A DNA stretch of 64,000 nucleotides from Sediminicola sp. YIK13 (GCF_001430825.1 NZ_CP010535.1:724501-788500); one strand, 5' to 3'. Positions 1 to 10,159 are shown, counted from the stretch's first letter. The notes: a model not told the origin generated them from the letters alone. Program-made: numbers and translations.

Positions 1-2
1 AG

Positions 3-1160
3 CTCTCCAATTTCGTACTGTATTTAATGAGTGTCTCGGCCGGACTTGTGGTTGCCAATTTGTACTACAACCAGCCATTGCTCGGTCAAATAGCCAAAGA
101 CTTTGGGGTTACGGAATCAGCGGTGAGCAATGTTGCCCTTACTACCCAATTGGGCTATGCTTTTGGATTGTTGTTTGTTGTGCCTTTGGGGGATATGATT
201 TCCAATAAAAAGATCCTTCAGTTCGATTTTTTTGTGATGATCATCTCCCTGATAGCGGCAGCCATTTCCAATTCCCTTTTAGTACTTATCATCAGCAGTT
301 TTTTTATTGGGTTTACTTCGGCCATTCCGCAATTATTTGTTCCTATGGCAGCTCAGCTTAGTGAGAAAGAGGGACAAGGCCGAGCTATAGGCATAGTCAT
401 GAGCGGACTTTTAATTGGAATCTTGGGCAGTCGGGTGATCAGTGGATTGGTAGGAGAGCAATATGGGTGGCGCGTGATGTATTATGCCGCAGCTGCTGCG
501 ATGGTCGCACTTTTTGGTTTGCTCAAATTCAAACTACCTAAACTAGATCCTTCTTATAATGGGAGTTATGGCAGTCTTATGAAATCCCTATGGTTTTACC
601 TGCAGACAGAGCGCACCTTAAGATTGGCTGCCGTTCGAGGGGCCTTGGCTTTCGCAGGATTGAGTGCCTTCTGGACCACTTTGGTTTTTTTGATGGAAGA
701 TTCTTTTGGATATGGTAGCGGTGTTACAGGTGCTTTCGGTCTTATTGGCATTGTTGGTGCACTTGCAGCTGTGGTGTTTGGAAAAATGAACAATAAAATA
801 AGTAGTTATAAAATTGTATTGTTTGGATCTCTTTTATTGATCTTATCTTGGGTTATTTTTTTAGTATCGGCTAATACCATCTTTGGGTTGGTCATTGGGG
901 TAGTCTTAGTTGATTTGGGTCTACAAGCATTACACATCACCAATCAAAACATCATTTTTTCTAATAATCCAGAAGCGCGAAATCGCGTCAATACCATATA
1001 TATGGTGGGGTTTTTTATAGGGGGTGCAATTGGCACTACTTTGGGTGCCTTAGCCTGGGAACAATTTAAATGGACAGGCGTTTCGGTATTGGGGATTTCC
1101 TTATCGGTAGCCTTATTAGCAGTGCATCTGACCTTTAAAATTAAAGGAAAAAGTCCCTAA
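3..1160 (+). CDS. MFS transporter (5'-partial)
   Basis: Major facilitator superfamily carrier, probably a drug/metabolite exporter of the inner membrane. The reading frame is already open at the window edge (eight codons precede the first Met at 27) and the N-terminal signature NLYYNQPLL normally sits about 20 residues into this family, so the true start lies outside the window. The visible part (about 385 residues) has roughly eleven to twelve hydrophobic segments, a GDMISNKK-type loop after TM2 that fits the MFS inter-helix motif, and a basic C-terminus (KIKGKSP). Substrate cannot be told from sequence. It is not coupled to the following genes, which lie on the other strand. Confidence 0.85.
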   Translation, partial: LSNFVLYLMSVSAGLVVANLYYNQPLLGQIAKDFGVTESAVSNVALTTQLGYAFGLLFVVPLGDMISNKKILQFDFFVMIISLIAAAISNSLLVLIISSFFIGFTSAIPQLFVPMAAQLSEKEGQGRAIGIVMSGLLIGILGSRVISGLVGEQYGWRVMYYAAAAAMVALFGLLKFKLPKLDPSYNGSYGSLMKSLWFYLQTERTLRLAAVRGALAFAGLSAFWTTLVFLMEDSFGYGSGVTGAFGLIGIVGALAAVVFGKMNNKISSYKIVLFGSLLLILSWVIFLVSANTIFGLVIGVVLVDLGLQALHITNQNIIFSNNPEARNRVNTIYMVGFFIGGAIGTTLGALAWEQFKWTGVSVLGISLSVALLAVHLTFKIKGKSP

Positions 1161-1185
1161 TGGTACAGGAAATATTGACTTAAAA

Positions 1186-1216
1186 ATGATCCCTGCAATT
1201 AGGCAGGGGTGATCAT
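1186..1216 (-). terminator. Possible terminator of tamB-tamA
   Basis: Imperfect hairpin read on the minus strand: outer arms ATGAT/ATCAT and inner arms CCCTGC/GCAGGG with a three-base bulge, followed by a short T run. It lies about 200 bases beyond the tamA stop, in a gap that otherwise shows only a pyrimidine-rich stretch (about 1259-1291). On the plus strand no T run follows, so it is less likely to serve the MFS gene. Confidence 0.4.
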
Positions 1217-1419
1217 GAAATCAACCCTTATATAGAATCTGCTCCTACATATTATCGATTTCCTCTTTTCTCTTTCCTTTTTTTTCTTGGATTTTATCCA
1301 ACATTTCTAAAGAACAGTTCATATTGATCTAAAAAAGCAGATAACGGACACAATAAGTTTGGTTGTAAAAACAGGGATATATTGGGTGTGGTATCCTTAC
1401 ATATTTTGATGATTCTTTT

Positions 1420-3774
1420 TTAAAATGGATATCCTATGGCAAAGTTAAAGATCAGGTTCTCGCTTCCTCCACCTAAGAAAGGAGTTCTAATACGTTTTCC
1501 TTCAGGAAGGTACGGCACCTGTAAAGGAGACGCAAGATCCAATCTAATCACAAAACTTTGGATATCAACCCTTAGGCCAAATCCCAATCCTATTCCCAAT
1601 TCCTTGGCCCAATTAGGGCCAAATTTACCTTTGGCAATCAATTCTTCATTGAACTCTTTATTCTCTAAGGATTCATCTTCTGAAATTTCAATTTCATTGG
1701 TCAACCAGACGTTTCCAGCATCTGCAAACAGGGCACCCTTGAGATAATTCCAAATGGGGAACCTGTATTCCAAATTGCCCTCCAATTTTAGATTACCCGA
1801 CTGGTCGAAAAACGAATTTGTACCGTTTTCGTCAGAGGTGAATGTGCCAGGCCCGAGGGATCTAATATTAAACGCCCTAACACTATAGGGGCCACCGGAA
1901 AAAAATTGTTTTACAAAGGGCAGGGTAGAGGAGTTTCCAAAAGGAATACCCCATCCGCCATACAGGCGGGTAACCAAGGCTTGTTCATTGCCCCACTTTA
2001 TATAATATCTAAAATCAACATCGGCCTTGGCATACTGCGCATATTCCAAGCCAAATATGGTAGTCTTTGATCCACTCAATAGGTTTAAGGCATTCCCCGC
2101 CATATCAAAACTTGCTGAGATAAAAAATGGATTGGTCTTATTGGAATCTACCAATTCGTTATAGGTAAAGGAATAGGTAAGTCCAGCAATAAACTGCTGC
2201 TCAAAACTTTCTCTTAAGAACGGATTCTTATCCAAAATGGCTGTGAATTCATCGGTGGTATTGGAAAGATTTACATAGTTGATGTTAATGGGGTCTAACT
2301 CGTGGTATACGTATTTGTTCGCATTCCAGGTATACCCGAACGAGCCATTAAAGGAGGTTAGTGTATATAATTTACTTCGCTTTAAGATATCGGTTCCCAA
2401 ACTAATTTTTGTTTTGGGAACAGCGTATTTAAAACTTTTGGGTGAAAATGGCACTAGGGTTGGTATAATTAAATTGGCCTTCAATCCTCCGGCGATACTG
2501 CTCAGACCTGTATTGTTACCTCCGGAAAGCTGTGTTTCATAGGCAAAGTTCCCGCTTATTCCCAAGGTTTCCCCGCCCCTAAAGAGGTTTCTGTTGTTAT
2601 AGGTGACAGACACGCCAGGACCGGCAAAACCATTCGATTTGGTTACTGCCTGCAGTTCAGCACGCACCGATCTTTTGGTCAAAGGAGATAGATAAATGTC
2701 GGCAGACAAAGATCCTACGCTATCGGTTTCGGAAGGATCCCTTTCATTAAATCTGATGTTCACGTACTTATAATTGCCCAATGAGGATAGCCTATTGCTG
2801 GTCAACCGTGAATTTTCCGAGTTATAATTCTGACCTTTTCCAAACAAAATATAGGACTCTAATTTTTTTGGCTTAAAGAACTCCTCTTTTTGATAAAAAC
2901 CTATCCCGTTGACCACAGAGGATCGTTGTGGTACGGTGGTATCCGTTCCAATTGAAAAGTTGGGATATACCGAAATAGAGTCAATAGTATAGGGGATCAG
3001 GGATTTTTTGGGTACGTTTTTCTTCAGCCTTAGAAATAGGTCAAACTTTTTGGTCTCATAGCGATTGGTATCGACCTCAAAAATTAAAAAATCAGGATTA
3101 AAATTGTAATATCCCTTTTGTTTAAGTTGCCGATCTATACGCTCCCGCTCATATTTCATCAGTTCCAGATCAAAGCGTTGCCCTGGCCTAATTTGGGTTT
3201 GGGTCAATGCCGAGGATATATCTGTATAAATGGGCAATGAATCTTTGTCCAACTTAAATTGTTCTAGCGTATAGGGCGTTTGGAGCTCCGCTTTGAACTT
3301 TATAGCAGCATGTTTTTGGGTGCTGTCTATTTCTGATGACACCTTGCTGTAAAAGAATCCTCTATTGTCCAAACGGTTCAACATAAGTTCCTCAATGCGC
3401 TGCAGATTTACATCGGAAAGATACACTGGTTCTTCCCCAAACTTTTTATTGAACCAACGGTTTAAAAAGCCTGGTTTTGCCTTTTGCGCCTTGTAATGGA
3501 AATACAGGCCTGGTCTTATTCCTAAAAATTGGTAATTAGGTTCAGGTTCCAAAAGTGCATGCAGTTCATGGGAGACTTTTTTAGTGTTTTTTATTTCTTT
3601 TTCAGATTTGATATCAATCTTCGCACCCGTATATAACGTCTCCCCATTTGGGATGAATTTACCAACACCGCATGCATATAAACTTGCTGCTATTAGCAAT
3701 AGTAAAATATAGTTATATAGGATGTTTGTTTTCAAGTGTCTATTCTTTTTTATTTTCTTCCTTCTCTTTATCAC
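1420..3774 (-). CDS. BamA/TamA-family outer-membrane protein, lipoprotein type (TamL-like)
   Basis: Omp85-superfamily outer-membrane protein, 784 residues, that with TamB helps place proteins or lipids in the outer membrane. A hydrophobic stretch (about 18-34) ends in a lipobox-like LYAC with Cys35, so the N-terminus is predicted to be lipid-anchored as in Bacteroidota TamL. The middle part looks like POTRA domains (about 45-350); the C-terminal half is a beta-barrel with the GGPYSVRAF-like segment typical of the family and a final Phe that fits a beta-signal. The ATG at 3774 overlaps the tamB stop by 35 bases; a TTG at 3735 would remove the overlap and leave a normal 22-residue signal peptide. 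It follows tamB in one transcription unit. Confidence 0.9.
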   Translation of the reverse strand: MIKRRKKIKKNRHLKTNILYNYILLLLIAASLYACGVGKFIPNGETLYTGAKIDIKSEKEIKNTKKVSHELHALLEPEPNYQFLGIRPGLYFHYKAQKAKPGFLNRWFNKKFGEEPVYLSDVNLQRIEELMLNRLDNRGFFYSKVSSEIDSTQKHAAIKFKAELQTPYTLEQFKLDKDSLPIYTDISSALTQTQIRPGQRFDLELMKYERERIDRQLKQKGYYNFNPDFLIFEVDTNRYETKKFDLFLRLKKNVPKKSLIPYTIDSISVYPNFSIGTDTTVPQRSSVVNGIGFYQKEEFFKPKKLESYILFGKGQNYNSENSRLTSNRLSSLGNYKYVNIRFNERDPSETDSVGSLSADIYLSPLTKRSVRAELQAVTKSNGFAGPGVSVTYNNRNLFRGGETLGISGNFAYETQLSGGNNTGLSSIAGGLKANLIIPTLVPFSPKSFKYAVPKTKISLGTDILKRSKLYTLTSFNGSFGYTWNANKYVYHELDPININYVNLSNTTDEFTAILDKNPFLRESFEQQFIAGLTYSFTYNELVDSNKTNPFFISASFDMAGNALNLLSGSKTTIFGLEYAQYAKADVDFRYYIKWGNEQALVTRLYGGWGIPFGNSSTLPFVKQFFSGGPYSVRAFNIRSLGPGTFTSDENGTNSFFDQSGNLKLEGNLEYRFPIWNYLKGALFADAGNVWLTNEIEISEDESLENKEFNEELIAKGKFGPNWAKELGIGLGFGLRVDIQSFVIRLDLASPLQVPYLPEGKRIRTPFLGGGSENLIFNFAIGYPF

Positions 3775-6700
3775 CCTGGTCGCCGGTCTCCTTCAGGGGA
3801 TTGAATAACTGACTAAATTTATTGAACTCCATGTTGAAAATAAGAGCTATTCCGGTAACTATCAATTGGCCGTCTATGATGTTGGTATATTGATTTTTTC
3901 TAAACCCCCTTAGGCGATACCGTCCATCCTTGGTTAATAAGTATTCAAGACTTACATTCCCTATAATCGGGGTTTCACCTTGGCCTGGTTGGGCACTTCC
4001 TTCCACATCTATAGCACTTCCTGCCGTTACCACCAATCGTTCATCAAACAGTTTTTTCTTGGCGTTGATATCCAATTGGGTTCGATCTTGAGGACTATCG
4101 CCTTGATAGTCCGTAAAACTGTCAAGATCAAAATCGACCTCAAATCCAGAGGATCCAAAAATCTTATCAGAAAAAGCATTAAGCTGTCCCGATAGTACTT
4201 TATTGACATTGTCCTGGGCAATGGCTGCCGTGCCACCAATACTTCCATCACTTCCCGAGCTGGGATAAAAACGATTAAGGGCCAATAACGAAAACACCTG
4301 TTTGTTGAGCTCCGCTTCTTGTTGATTCAATTGTTGAACCCTTCCGTATACCGCTCCACCTAGGGACCCTTGTTCGTCTTCGGGCATATCTAGCCCAAAA
4401 GATAATTTTGGTTCCAACAATTCCCCATCAACATTGAGATACACCAAGAAGGGCAGTACTTGGCGGTATTTACCTGTGACGCTAATGTCCTCTCCAGAAG
4501 TAACGGACGACATCAGTGGTGCTGCGGAAGTTTCTACCTTATAGACCGCCTTTACCCCTAATTTCGCGTCTGTAGGATCGCCCTCCCAGGTAATGGTGCT
4601 TCCGGGACTTATTTCGAACCTTCGTTTCACCAAGTTGTATAAAGAAGTTTCATAATAACCTGATTGAAGTTCATACCTTCCAGTAAGATTTGTTCTCCCG
4701 TTGGGCTCAATATTAAGGTATAAGGAACCATTTCCCGATACCTTTAGGTTATCGCCCATTCGCTCATCAATGATGATACGAAAATCTGAATCATCGGCAA
4801 TTTCTAAATTAACATTGGCATCTATACCAGAAAAGAAATCAACATTTTCTTCATTCTCATTCCTAGTAAGGATCGCATCAGGATTTTGGCGATTTACAAA
4901 AAGAACCACACCCTCACGTTCTTGCACATCCAATTGTTCTTTTGGAACAACAAAGGTGATGTCCGTTATTTTGCGCACAAAGATTTTTCCTTGTATTTGC
5001 GGTAGTTTTAAATTGCCTTTAACGCTGAGATCTAAATCGAAACTTGCTTTTCCGTAGAACAGTTCATTGTCTTCTTTCGTGGAGTTCAAGGCCTGAAATT
5101 GCTCGGCATTGAGCTTAAGGTCAAATGTGGGATTCATTAATTCTTCTGTGCCAATGGTGCCGTTCATTTTAAAGTTATTTCCATTGGCATCTGAAATCTT
5201 AAAATTGTTCAAATAAAGTCCCTGGTTGTCAATGTTAAGGGTTTCATCAGAAATTTTAAATACTGAATTCAAGGTAGCCACATTAAAATCGGTATCGTGA
5301 AAACTCAAAGTACCCCTATATTCAGGAGTTGCCGTTGTACCTGCTATATCAATGTTTCCTGTAATAGTGCCATGGGAATCCTTCATTGCCCCATTCGAAA
5401 ATTGTTCAATGAACGCAAGGTCCAACCTATTAATATCCAAGTCGAGATTTAATAGGGCTCCAGTTTTCGCTGCGGCATAATCTCCTTTTAGGTCAAGATT
5501 TGCACCACCATCTCTCAGCGAAAGTTTAAAATCATATCTTCCATTTGTTTTGGAATTGGCGTTTAAAGAAAGATTGCCTATGGGATGCTCCAAAATTTCC
5601 AATTGGTCTAGGTTAAAATCTGCCACTATGCCTGTTGCACCGTAAGGATTTTCAATATTAAAATCTCCATTTAGTACTCCAGCTACTAAAGCCTGATCAG
5701 GATTCAGTATGCTAAGAAAAGTCTGCAATTTAAATTGTTCAAAGGTGAGCTTGAGCCGCTCCACGCTTGTTTCTGTTAATGAACTGACTACGGTGAACTG
5801 TTGGGAGTTTCTATTTAATTTTATATTCTTGAACTCCAAAAATTTCGTGGCAAGGGATATCCGATTGTCTTCTGGTATGGTCCATTCTTTTCTATTAAAT
5901 AGGAGTCCCGAGGGATTGATATGGATTAGGGTAGTATCATTGGCCAATGTCATTTCTGAAGCGATATGCGCTACCTTTTCTTTACCCTTATAGGAATTGA
6001 AATCGAGTAACAATTCCTTGTTTTTTAAATTCCCTTCAAGATAGGTTCTTCCAACGTGCACTGGATCGGCCAAGAGGTTGGCCATACCTGCTTTAAAATT
6101 CAGATTCTTGGCATCTCCGATTATGGCAAAGTTTAAACTATCTAGGGTTATACCGTTATACTTGACATTGGGTACATGTAATTCTGAAACCAAGTCTTTG
6201 GTGGTTGCATCAAAATTGACACGTGCATTTATGGTATCCAATTGTTCCAGCTCCTTAAAAAATACCTCGGTCAAGATTGGATGTGAGGCCAATTTAAAAT
6301 CCATTTGAAGTTTTAAGGAATCGGCCTTGGTTACAGTTGCGGGTGTTTTTTGAAGATGATATTTTAAATATTGTGTTAATGAGGAATTTATGCCCTGGGG
6401 GGTGGCGTTGGACAACAGTCTTCCATTAATAAAATCGCTGTTTATCGAAACCTCTGTTTTAAGGGTGTCGATGTTAGATTTGATTTTGAAATCGCCCATA
6501 TGGTATTGTTGGCCATCGTATACCGCAATACCATTCTTTACGAATGCATCTAGGACATAATTTTTTGGATTACCCAGAAAATGAACTTCCATTAGCAGCC
6601 CAGCCCTAATATTCTCTGTGGTTAGGCCAAGAGCCTGTAGATCGGCACCAATCACATTGAGGTTCAGACTAAATTTTGAATTTAAAGAGTCTAGGACTAC

Positions 6701-8728
6701 TGCCGTATTGGATGTGAAATTAAGGTTGTAATCCTTAAAATTTAAGGATATGTCGCCTTTTCCGTCAGTGATTTTCCCATAGAGTTCCAGGTTGGAAAAA
6801 TCGTAATCCAGCAAGTCTAATTTCGTGAAATTAGATTCAATTTCAGAGTTTAGGGTATTGAGGGTTTTACCGCTACCTGATGTCTTAACATTAAATGACA
6901 TGGTGCCGAGTTGTTTGTTTTTCAGCAACTTTCCTACTTGAAGGCTATCTACCTTAAGATTACCGTTGAAGTTGATCCTATCGGTACTCGAATAGTTTCC
7001 AGTGATCTGGGCATTACCTTCAGGTATTTCTAAGTGCGCATCCCCGGTAATACTTTTTAGGCTGCCTTTGGCATGTCCATATACTAAAATGGTTTCAGGA
7101 AGGGAGATATTCAGATTCTCTTCTGGCACAAACAAGCGTATGTCAGCTTTAGTAGTGGTGGCCTTGAACCGAGCAATATCAAATGAAAGGGAATCGGTTT
7201 CTGTGACACGGAATAGGTGTCCTTGACCTGTCAAGGTAGTGTTGTGCCAATTCAAATTCAATGAGGGAATGTGCAAATTATCCAAGGTGCCGCTGATATT
7301 TATATTGCCAGAAAACGGATGTAGTTGACCTTTGATAAAAAATTCATTTTTGGCAAGTTTGGGTTCAAAAACAAGGGCTTCTTGCAATGCTAAATTAAGG
7401 TGTGAAACTTCAAGGTCAACCTTTGTGCTCTTTGGAAAACTGAAGAATTGATTCAGCGAAGGATATTCCAATTTTAAACTTCCCATGAGGGAGCTGGAGG
7501 CGGTTTTGATTTCAATACCCCCAATGGAGGCCGAGGTATCATCCAAACTAGCCTCCATGGCTAGCTGCTGTAACATAAAACCGCTTTTTTCCATGAAGGA
7601 AAATTGTTCTAGGGTAAGTCGGGCATTTTTAGGTTGGTAATTGAGATCCCTAGCCCTTAATGTGAGCTCAGTCAGGTTAATATGGTTGGGATCAAAGGGC
7701 CTTTCTTGGGGTGCATTGTTATTTGCATGGTATTGAATCGAATTATTTGCCAGGTTGATTTCATCTGCTTTTATTAAAAATTTGGGCCATAAAAAGTCAG
7801 CATTTTGGGATGGGGTAGAGGTAGCATCCACAGAGGCAAGATCATCTTTCTGGAGTTGTACGAAAATGTCGGAGTCTTTAAGGGATAACAAATCTATATC
7901 CACCTCATTAGTCGCAAGATCAGCTTTTGGAAGTTCCAGTTTAAATTCTCCCAATAGTACATCCGCCAAAAGTCCATAGGGAATTGAGTTGTAACTTATA
8001 TGAACATTATTGACTTGTAGTTGCTTGACCACCACAAAAGGCAGTGTTATTTCTGTATCATCCTTAGAAACAAAAGGTTTGGTTTGTTTGTAGCCAATAT
8101 TGGAGTACGATAAATTCAATTCGTCAATCTCGTAACGCATGTTCTCAAGGTCTGCCTTATCGACTTGCAATACTAAGTTTCCCACATTAAATTTGGCATA
8201 TAACCCTAAATAAGCATCATTGTAGTTTAGTGTAATATCAGATAGATCAAAGGTACCTAGACTCACCTTCATAGGTGCCGCTGCTGGTTGCGGGGCAGCA
8301 GTGTCCCTGGACATAAGGGCGTCCAAAAGAAATTGGTAATTGAATTTCTCTGTATCTGAAGCTCTTACAATATTAGCCGTTACGCCATTCCAGTCAAGAG
8401 ATTTTAGATTCAGTTCATTTTGGAAGATTAGGGGTGAGAGTGGCAAGTTGGCTTCCAGGGTTTTGGAATAAAAGAGGGTATCACCTTTCTTATCCTCGAG
8501 GTATACCCCCTCCAAAAAAGCATTTCCCGTAAAGGTTATGAATAGGCGGTCTATTTCAACTTTGGTGTTGGTCTTATCGGAAATGTATTTGGTTGCTTTA
8601 CTTACTATTAAATTTTGACCCCATGGACTTCTTATCAGCAGGAGCAAAAGGAAAATAAATAAAAAAAGCACCAATATAAATTTGACAAAACGCCTTAAGA
8701 ATCGATATTTTATATTTTTGTTTTTCAT
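3740..8728 (-). CDS. tamB: Translocation/assembly module TamB (DUF490)
   Basis: Very large (1662 residues) inner-membrane-anchored periplasmic protein. One N-terminal transmembrane helix (about 12-34) after a basic leader is followed by an AsmA-like start and a long repetitive beta-rich body; the C-terminal 400 or so residues match the TamB domain (segments such as NGSLYLNIEPNG, SGYYETSLYNLVKRRF and a terminal YLLTKDGRYRLRGFR). Such proteins form a beta-taco groove bridging inner and outer membrane, implicated in lipid or protein transport. The adjacent downstream gene is the TamA-like barrel, its known partner. It starts a two-gene unit and has its own candidate -7 element upstream. Confidence 0.92.
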   Translation of the reverse strand: MKNKNIKYRFLRRFVKFILVLFLFIFLLLLLIRSPWGQNLIVSKATKYISDKTNTKVEIDRLFITFTGNAFLEGVYLEDKKGDTLFYSKTLEANLPLSPLIFQNELNLKSLDWNGVTANIVRASDTEKFNYQFLLDALMSRDTAAPQPAAAPMKVSLGTFDLSDITLNYNDAYLGLYAKFNVGNLVLQVDKADLENMRYEIDELNLSYSNIGYKQTKPFVSKDDTEITLPFVVVKQLQVNNVHISYNSIPYGLLADVLLGEFKLELPKADLATNEVDIDLLSLKDSDIFVQLQKDDLASVDATSTPSQNADFLWPKFLIKADEINLANNSIQYHANNNAPQERPFDPNHINLTELTLRARDLNYQPKNARLTLEQFSFMEKSGFMLQQLAMEASLDDTSASIGGIEIKTASSSLMGSLKLEYPSLNQFFSFPKSTKVDLEVSHLNLALQEALVFEPKLAKNEFFIKGQLHPFSGNINISGTLDNLHIPSLNLNWHNTTLTGQGHLFRVTETDSLSFDIARFKATTTKADIRLFVPEENLNISLPETILVYGHAKGSLKSITGDAHLEIPEGNAQITGNYSSTDRINFNGNLKVDSLQVGKLLKNKQLGTMSFNVKTSGSGKTLNTLNSEIESNFTKLDLLDYDFSNLELYGKITDGKGDISLNFKDYNLNFTSNTAVVLDSLNSKFSLNLNVIGADLQALGLTTENIRAGLLMEVHFLGNPKNYVLDAFVKNGIAVYDGQQYHMGDFKIKSNIDTLKTEVSINSDFINGRLLSNATPQGINSSLTQYLKYHLQKTPATVTKADSLKLQMDFKLASHPILTEVFFKELEQLDTINARVNFDATTKDLVSELHVPNVKYNGITLDSLNFAIIGDAKNLNFKAGMANLLADPVHVGRTYLEGNLKNKELLLDFNSYKGKEKVAHIASEMTLANDTTLIHINPSGLLFNRKEWTIPEDNRISLATKFLEFKNIKLNRNSQQFTVVSSLTETSVERLKLTFEQFKLQTFLSILNPDQALVAGVLNGDFNIENPYGATGIVADFNLDQLEILEHPIGNLSLNANSKTNGRYDFKLSLRDGGANLDLKGDYAAAKTGALLNLDLDINRLDLAFIEQFSNGAMKDSHGTITGNIDIAGTTATPEYRGTLSFHDTDFNVATLNSVFKISDETLNIDNQGLYLNNFKISDANGNNFKMNGTIGTEELMNPTFDLKLNAEQFQALNSTKEDNELFYGKASFDLDLSVKGNLKLPQIQGKIFVRKITDITFVVPKEQLDVQEREGVVLFVNRQNPDAILTRNENEENVDFFSGIDANVNLEIADDSDFRIIIDERMGDNLKVSGNGSLYLNIEPNGRTNLTGRYELQSGYYETSLYNLVKRRFEISPGSTITWEGDPTDAKLGVKAVYKVETSAAPLMSSVTSGEDISVTGKYRQVLPFLVYLNVDGELLEPKLSFGLDMPEDEQGSLGGAVYGRVQQLNQQEAELNKQVFSLLALNRFYPSSGSDGSIGGTAAIAQDNVNKVLSGQLNAFSDKIFGSSGFEVDFDLDSFTDYQGDSPQDRTQLDINAKKKLFDERLVVTAGSAIDVEGSAQPGQGETPIIGNVSLEYLLTKDGRYRLRGFRKNQYTNIIDGQLIVTGIALIFNMEFNKFSQLFNPLKETGDQGDKEKEENKKE

Positions 8729-8778
8729 TTATGAAACGCCAAAGATCATCAATAAAGCAATGTTACAGGTGCTTTTCT

Positions 8779-8786
8779 CAAACTTA
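8779..8786 (-). promoter_or_regulatory. Candidate -7 element for tamB
   Basis: On the minus strand this reads TAAGTTTG, an exact match to the Bacteroidota -7 consensus TAnnTTTG, about 51 bases before the tamB start codon. I see no clear TTG -33 element at the right distance, so support is the match and its position only. Confidence 0.35.
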
Positions 8787-9011
8787 TTATAACGGATTAA
8801 ATAAATTTAAGAGATTTATGGGTAATTAAATAAGGTTAAGATTAAATGCTTCTGGGTTAGGCACAATTAAGGAATTTGGCTATTCTTGTTATTGGAAAGA
8901 GTAGTAAGTTACTTGTTCATAATTTTAGAAGGTGTTCAAAGCCTTACGATGGAATTGGAGATTATTAAGGTGAAATAAAATTTTGTATAAAACTATAATT
9001 GGTAAAGATAT

Positions 9012-9914
9012 ATGGCATCAGGATTTTTTGCATTGTTGGATGATATAGCGAGTTTAATGGATGATGTTGGGGCAATGAGTAAAATTGCCGGTAAAAAAAC
9101 GGCAGGTATCTTAGGTGATGATTTGGCGGTAAACGCAGAAAAAGCCTCTGGTTTTGTCTCATCCCGTGAGATTCCTGTACTGTGGGCCATTAGCAAAGGA
9201 TCAATGATCAACAAATTAATTATTCTTCCATTTGCCTTTCTCCTTAGTGCCTTTCTTCCCGTGGCCGTAACGATCATCTTGGTCTTGGGGGGGCTGTATT
9301 TGGCGTATGAAGGCGTAGAGAAAATCTATGAGTATTTTGTACCTCACGAAGAATCCAAGGTTACACTGGCTGAAATAAAACTGAGTAAAGCGGAAATTCT
9401 GGAATTGGAAAAGGAAAAAATAAAATCCGCCATCGTTACTGACTTTATTCTCTCTGTTGAAATTGTAATTATCGCCTTAGGAACCGTGGTCAATGAACCT
9501 TTAGGGACCCAGATTCTTGTGGTTTCCATCATAGCTTTGGTTGCAACGGTAGGAGTTTACGGTATTGTTGCCATGATAGTTCGCATGGACGATTTAGGTC
9601 TTAAATTCATTGCACTGAATGGTAATAAGAGCAGTATAACGCATGCCATTGGGGAATTTCTTGTGGCAGCATTACCAGTAGTCATTAAAAGCTTATCTGT
9701 GATCGGTACCATTGCCCTGGTACTGGTAGCAGGAGGGATATTTGTACATAACCTAGAGTTTCTACACGATTGGCTTCATGGGATTCCGGCTATTCTAGGC
9801 GAATTTATTGCCGGTTTGGTCATAGGCTTTCTTTGTTTATTGGTCGTTTTAGTATCCAAGCGGATTTGGAAAGCTTTTAAACCTGATGTGAAGGAGTCTA
9901 AAACCACGGAATAA
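9012..9914 (+). CDS. DUF808 family inner-membrane protein (YedI-like)
   Basis: 300-residue membrane protein of the DUF808 family (E. coli YedI). The N-terminal signature ASGFFALLDDIASLMDDV is characteristic, followed by KTAGILGDDLAVNAEK. About five to six hydrophobic segments are visible (near 73-100, 141-158, 165-185, 213-242, 257-281). The family has no established function; it is widespread in Gram-negative bacteria and is described only as an integral membrane protein. It stands alone between the divergent tamB and the tRNA gene. Identification is confident, function unknown. Confidence 0.88.
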   Translation: MASGFFALLDDIASLMDDVGAMSKIAGKKTAGILGDDLAVNAEKASGFVSSREIPVLWAISKGSMINKLIILPFAFLLSAFLPVAVTIILVLGGLYLAYEGVEKIYEYFVPHEESKVTLAEIKLSKAEILELEKEKIKSAIVTDFILSVEIVIIALGTVVNEPLGTQILVVSIIALVATVGVYGIVAMIVRMDDLGLKFIALNGNKSSITHAIGEFLVAALPVVIKSLSVIGTIALVLVAGGIFVHNLEFLHDWLHGIPAILGEFIAGLVIGFLCLLVVLVSKRIWKAFKPDVKESKTTE

Positions 9915-9991
9915 TTTTTTGGACAATTTTATTCTAATAAGATACTATGCCTCAGGAATAGTATAATAATATATAGGCTACAGAAAACAAA

Positions 9992-10017
9992 AAACCCACA
10001 ACTTTCGTTACGGGTTT
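9992..10017 (-). terminator. Rho-independent terminator of tRNA-Ser
   Basis: On the minus strand this is an 11-bp stem (AAACCCGTAAC / GTTGTGGGTTT) with a GAAA tetraloop and a following TTTGTTTT run. Two of the pairs are G-U wobbles that only exist in the minus-strand RNA (plus-strand RNA would have A-C mismatches), so the direction is clear. It begins 8 bases after the mature tRNA 3' end. Confidence 0.85.
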
Positions 10018-10024
10018 CCTTTTG

Positions 10025-10109
10025 CGGAGAAAGAGGGATTCGAACCCCCGGAGGTGTGACCCTCAACAGTTTTCAAGACTGCCGCATTCGACCACTCTGC
10101 CATTTCTCC
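10025..10109 (-). tRNA. tRNA-Ser (anticodon UGA)
   Basis: Class II tRNA read on the minus strand. The acceptor stem GGAGAAA pairs with TTTCTCC, discriminator G; the anticodon arm reads CAGTC-TTGAAAA-CTG with anticodon TGA, which decodes UCA and UCN serine codons. A long variable arm (TTGAGGGTCACACCTC region) and a T-arm with GGTTCGAATCC are present. The 3' CCA is not encoded (the next bases are CAA). Position-perfect promoter upstream and terminator downstream suggest a single-gene transcript. Confidence 0.95.
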
Positions 10110-10127
10110 AGAATATCTTAGCGGGTG

Positions 10128-10159
10128 CAAATATAGAAACCTTTTTTGTATTCCCTAAA
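10128..10159 (-). promoter_or_regulatory. Promoter of tRNA-Ser (flavobacterial -33/-7)
   Basis: On the minus strand TATATTTG (10128-10135) matches the TAnnTTTG -7 consensus exactly; 20 bases upstream is TTTA, close to the TTTG -33 element. The -7 element lies 18 bases from the tRNA 5' end, leaving a leader of roughly 10-12 bases, as usual for stable RNA genes in this group. Confidence 0.75.
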
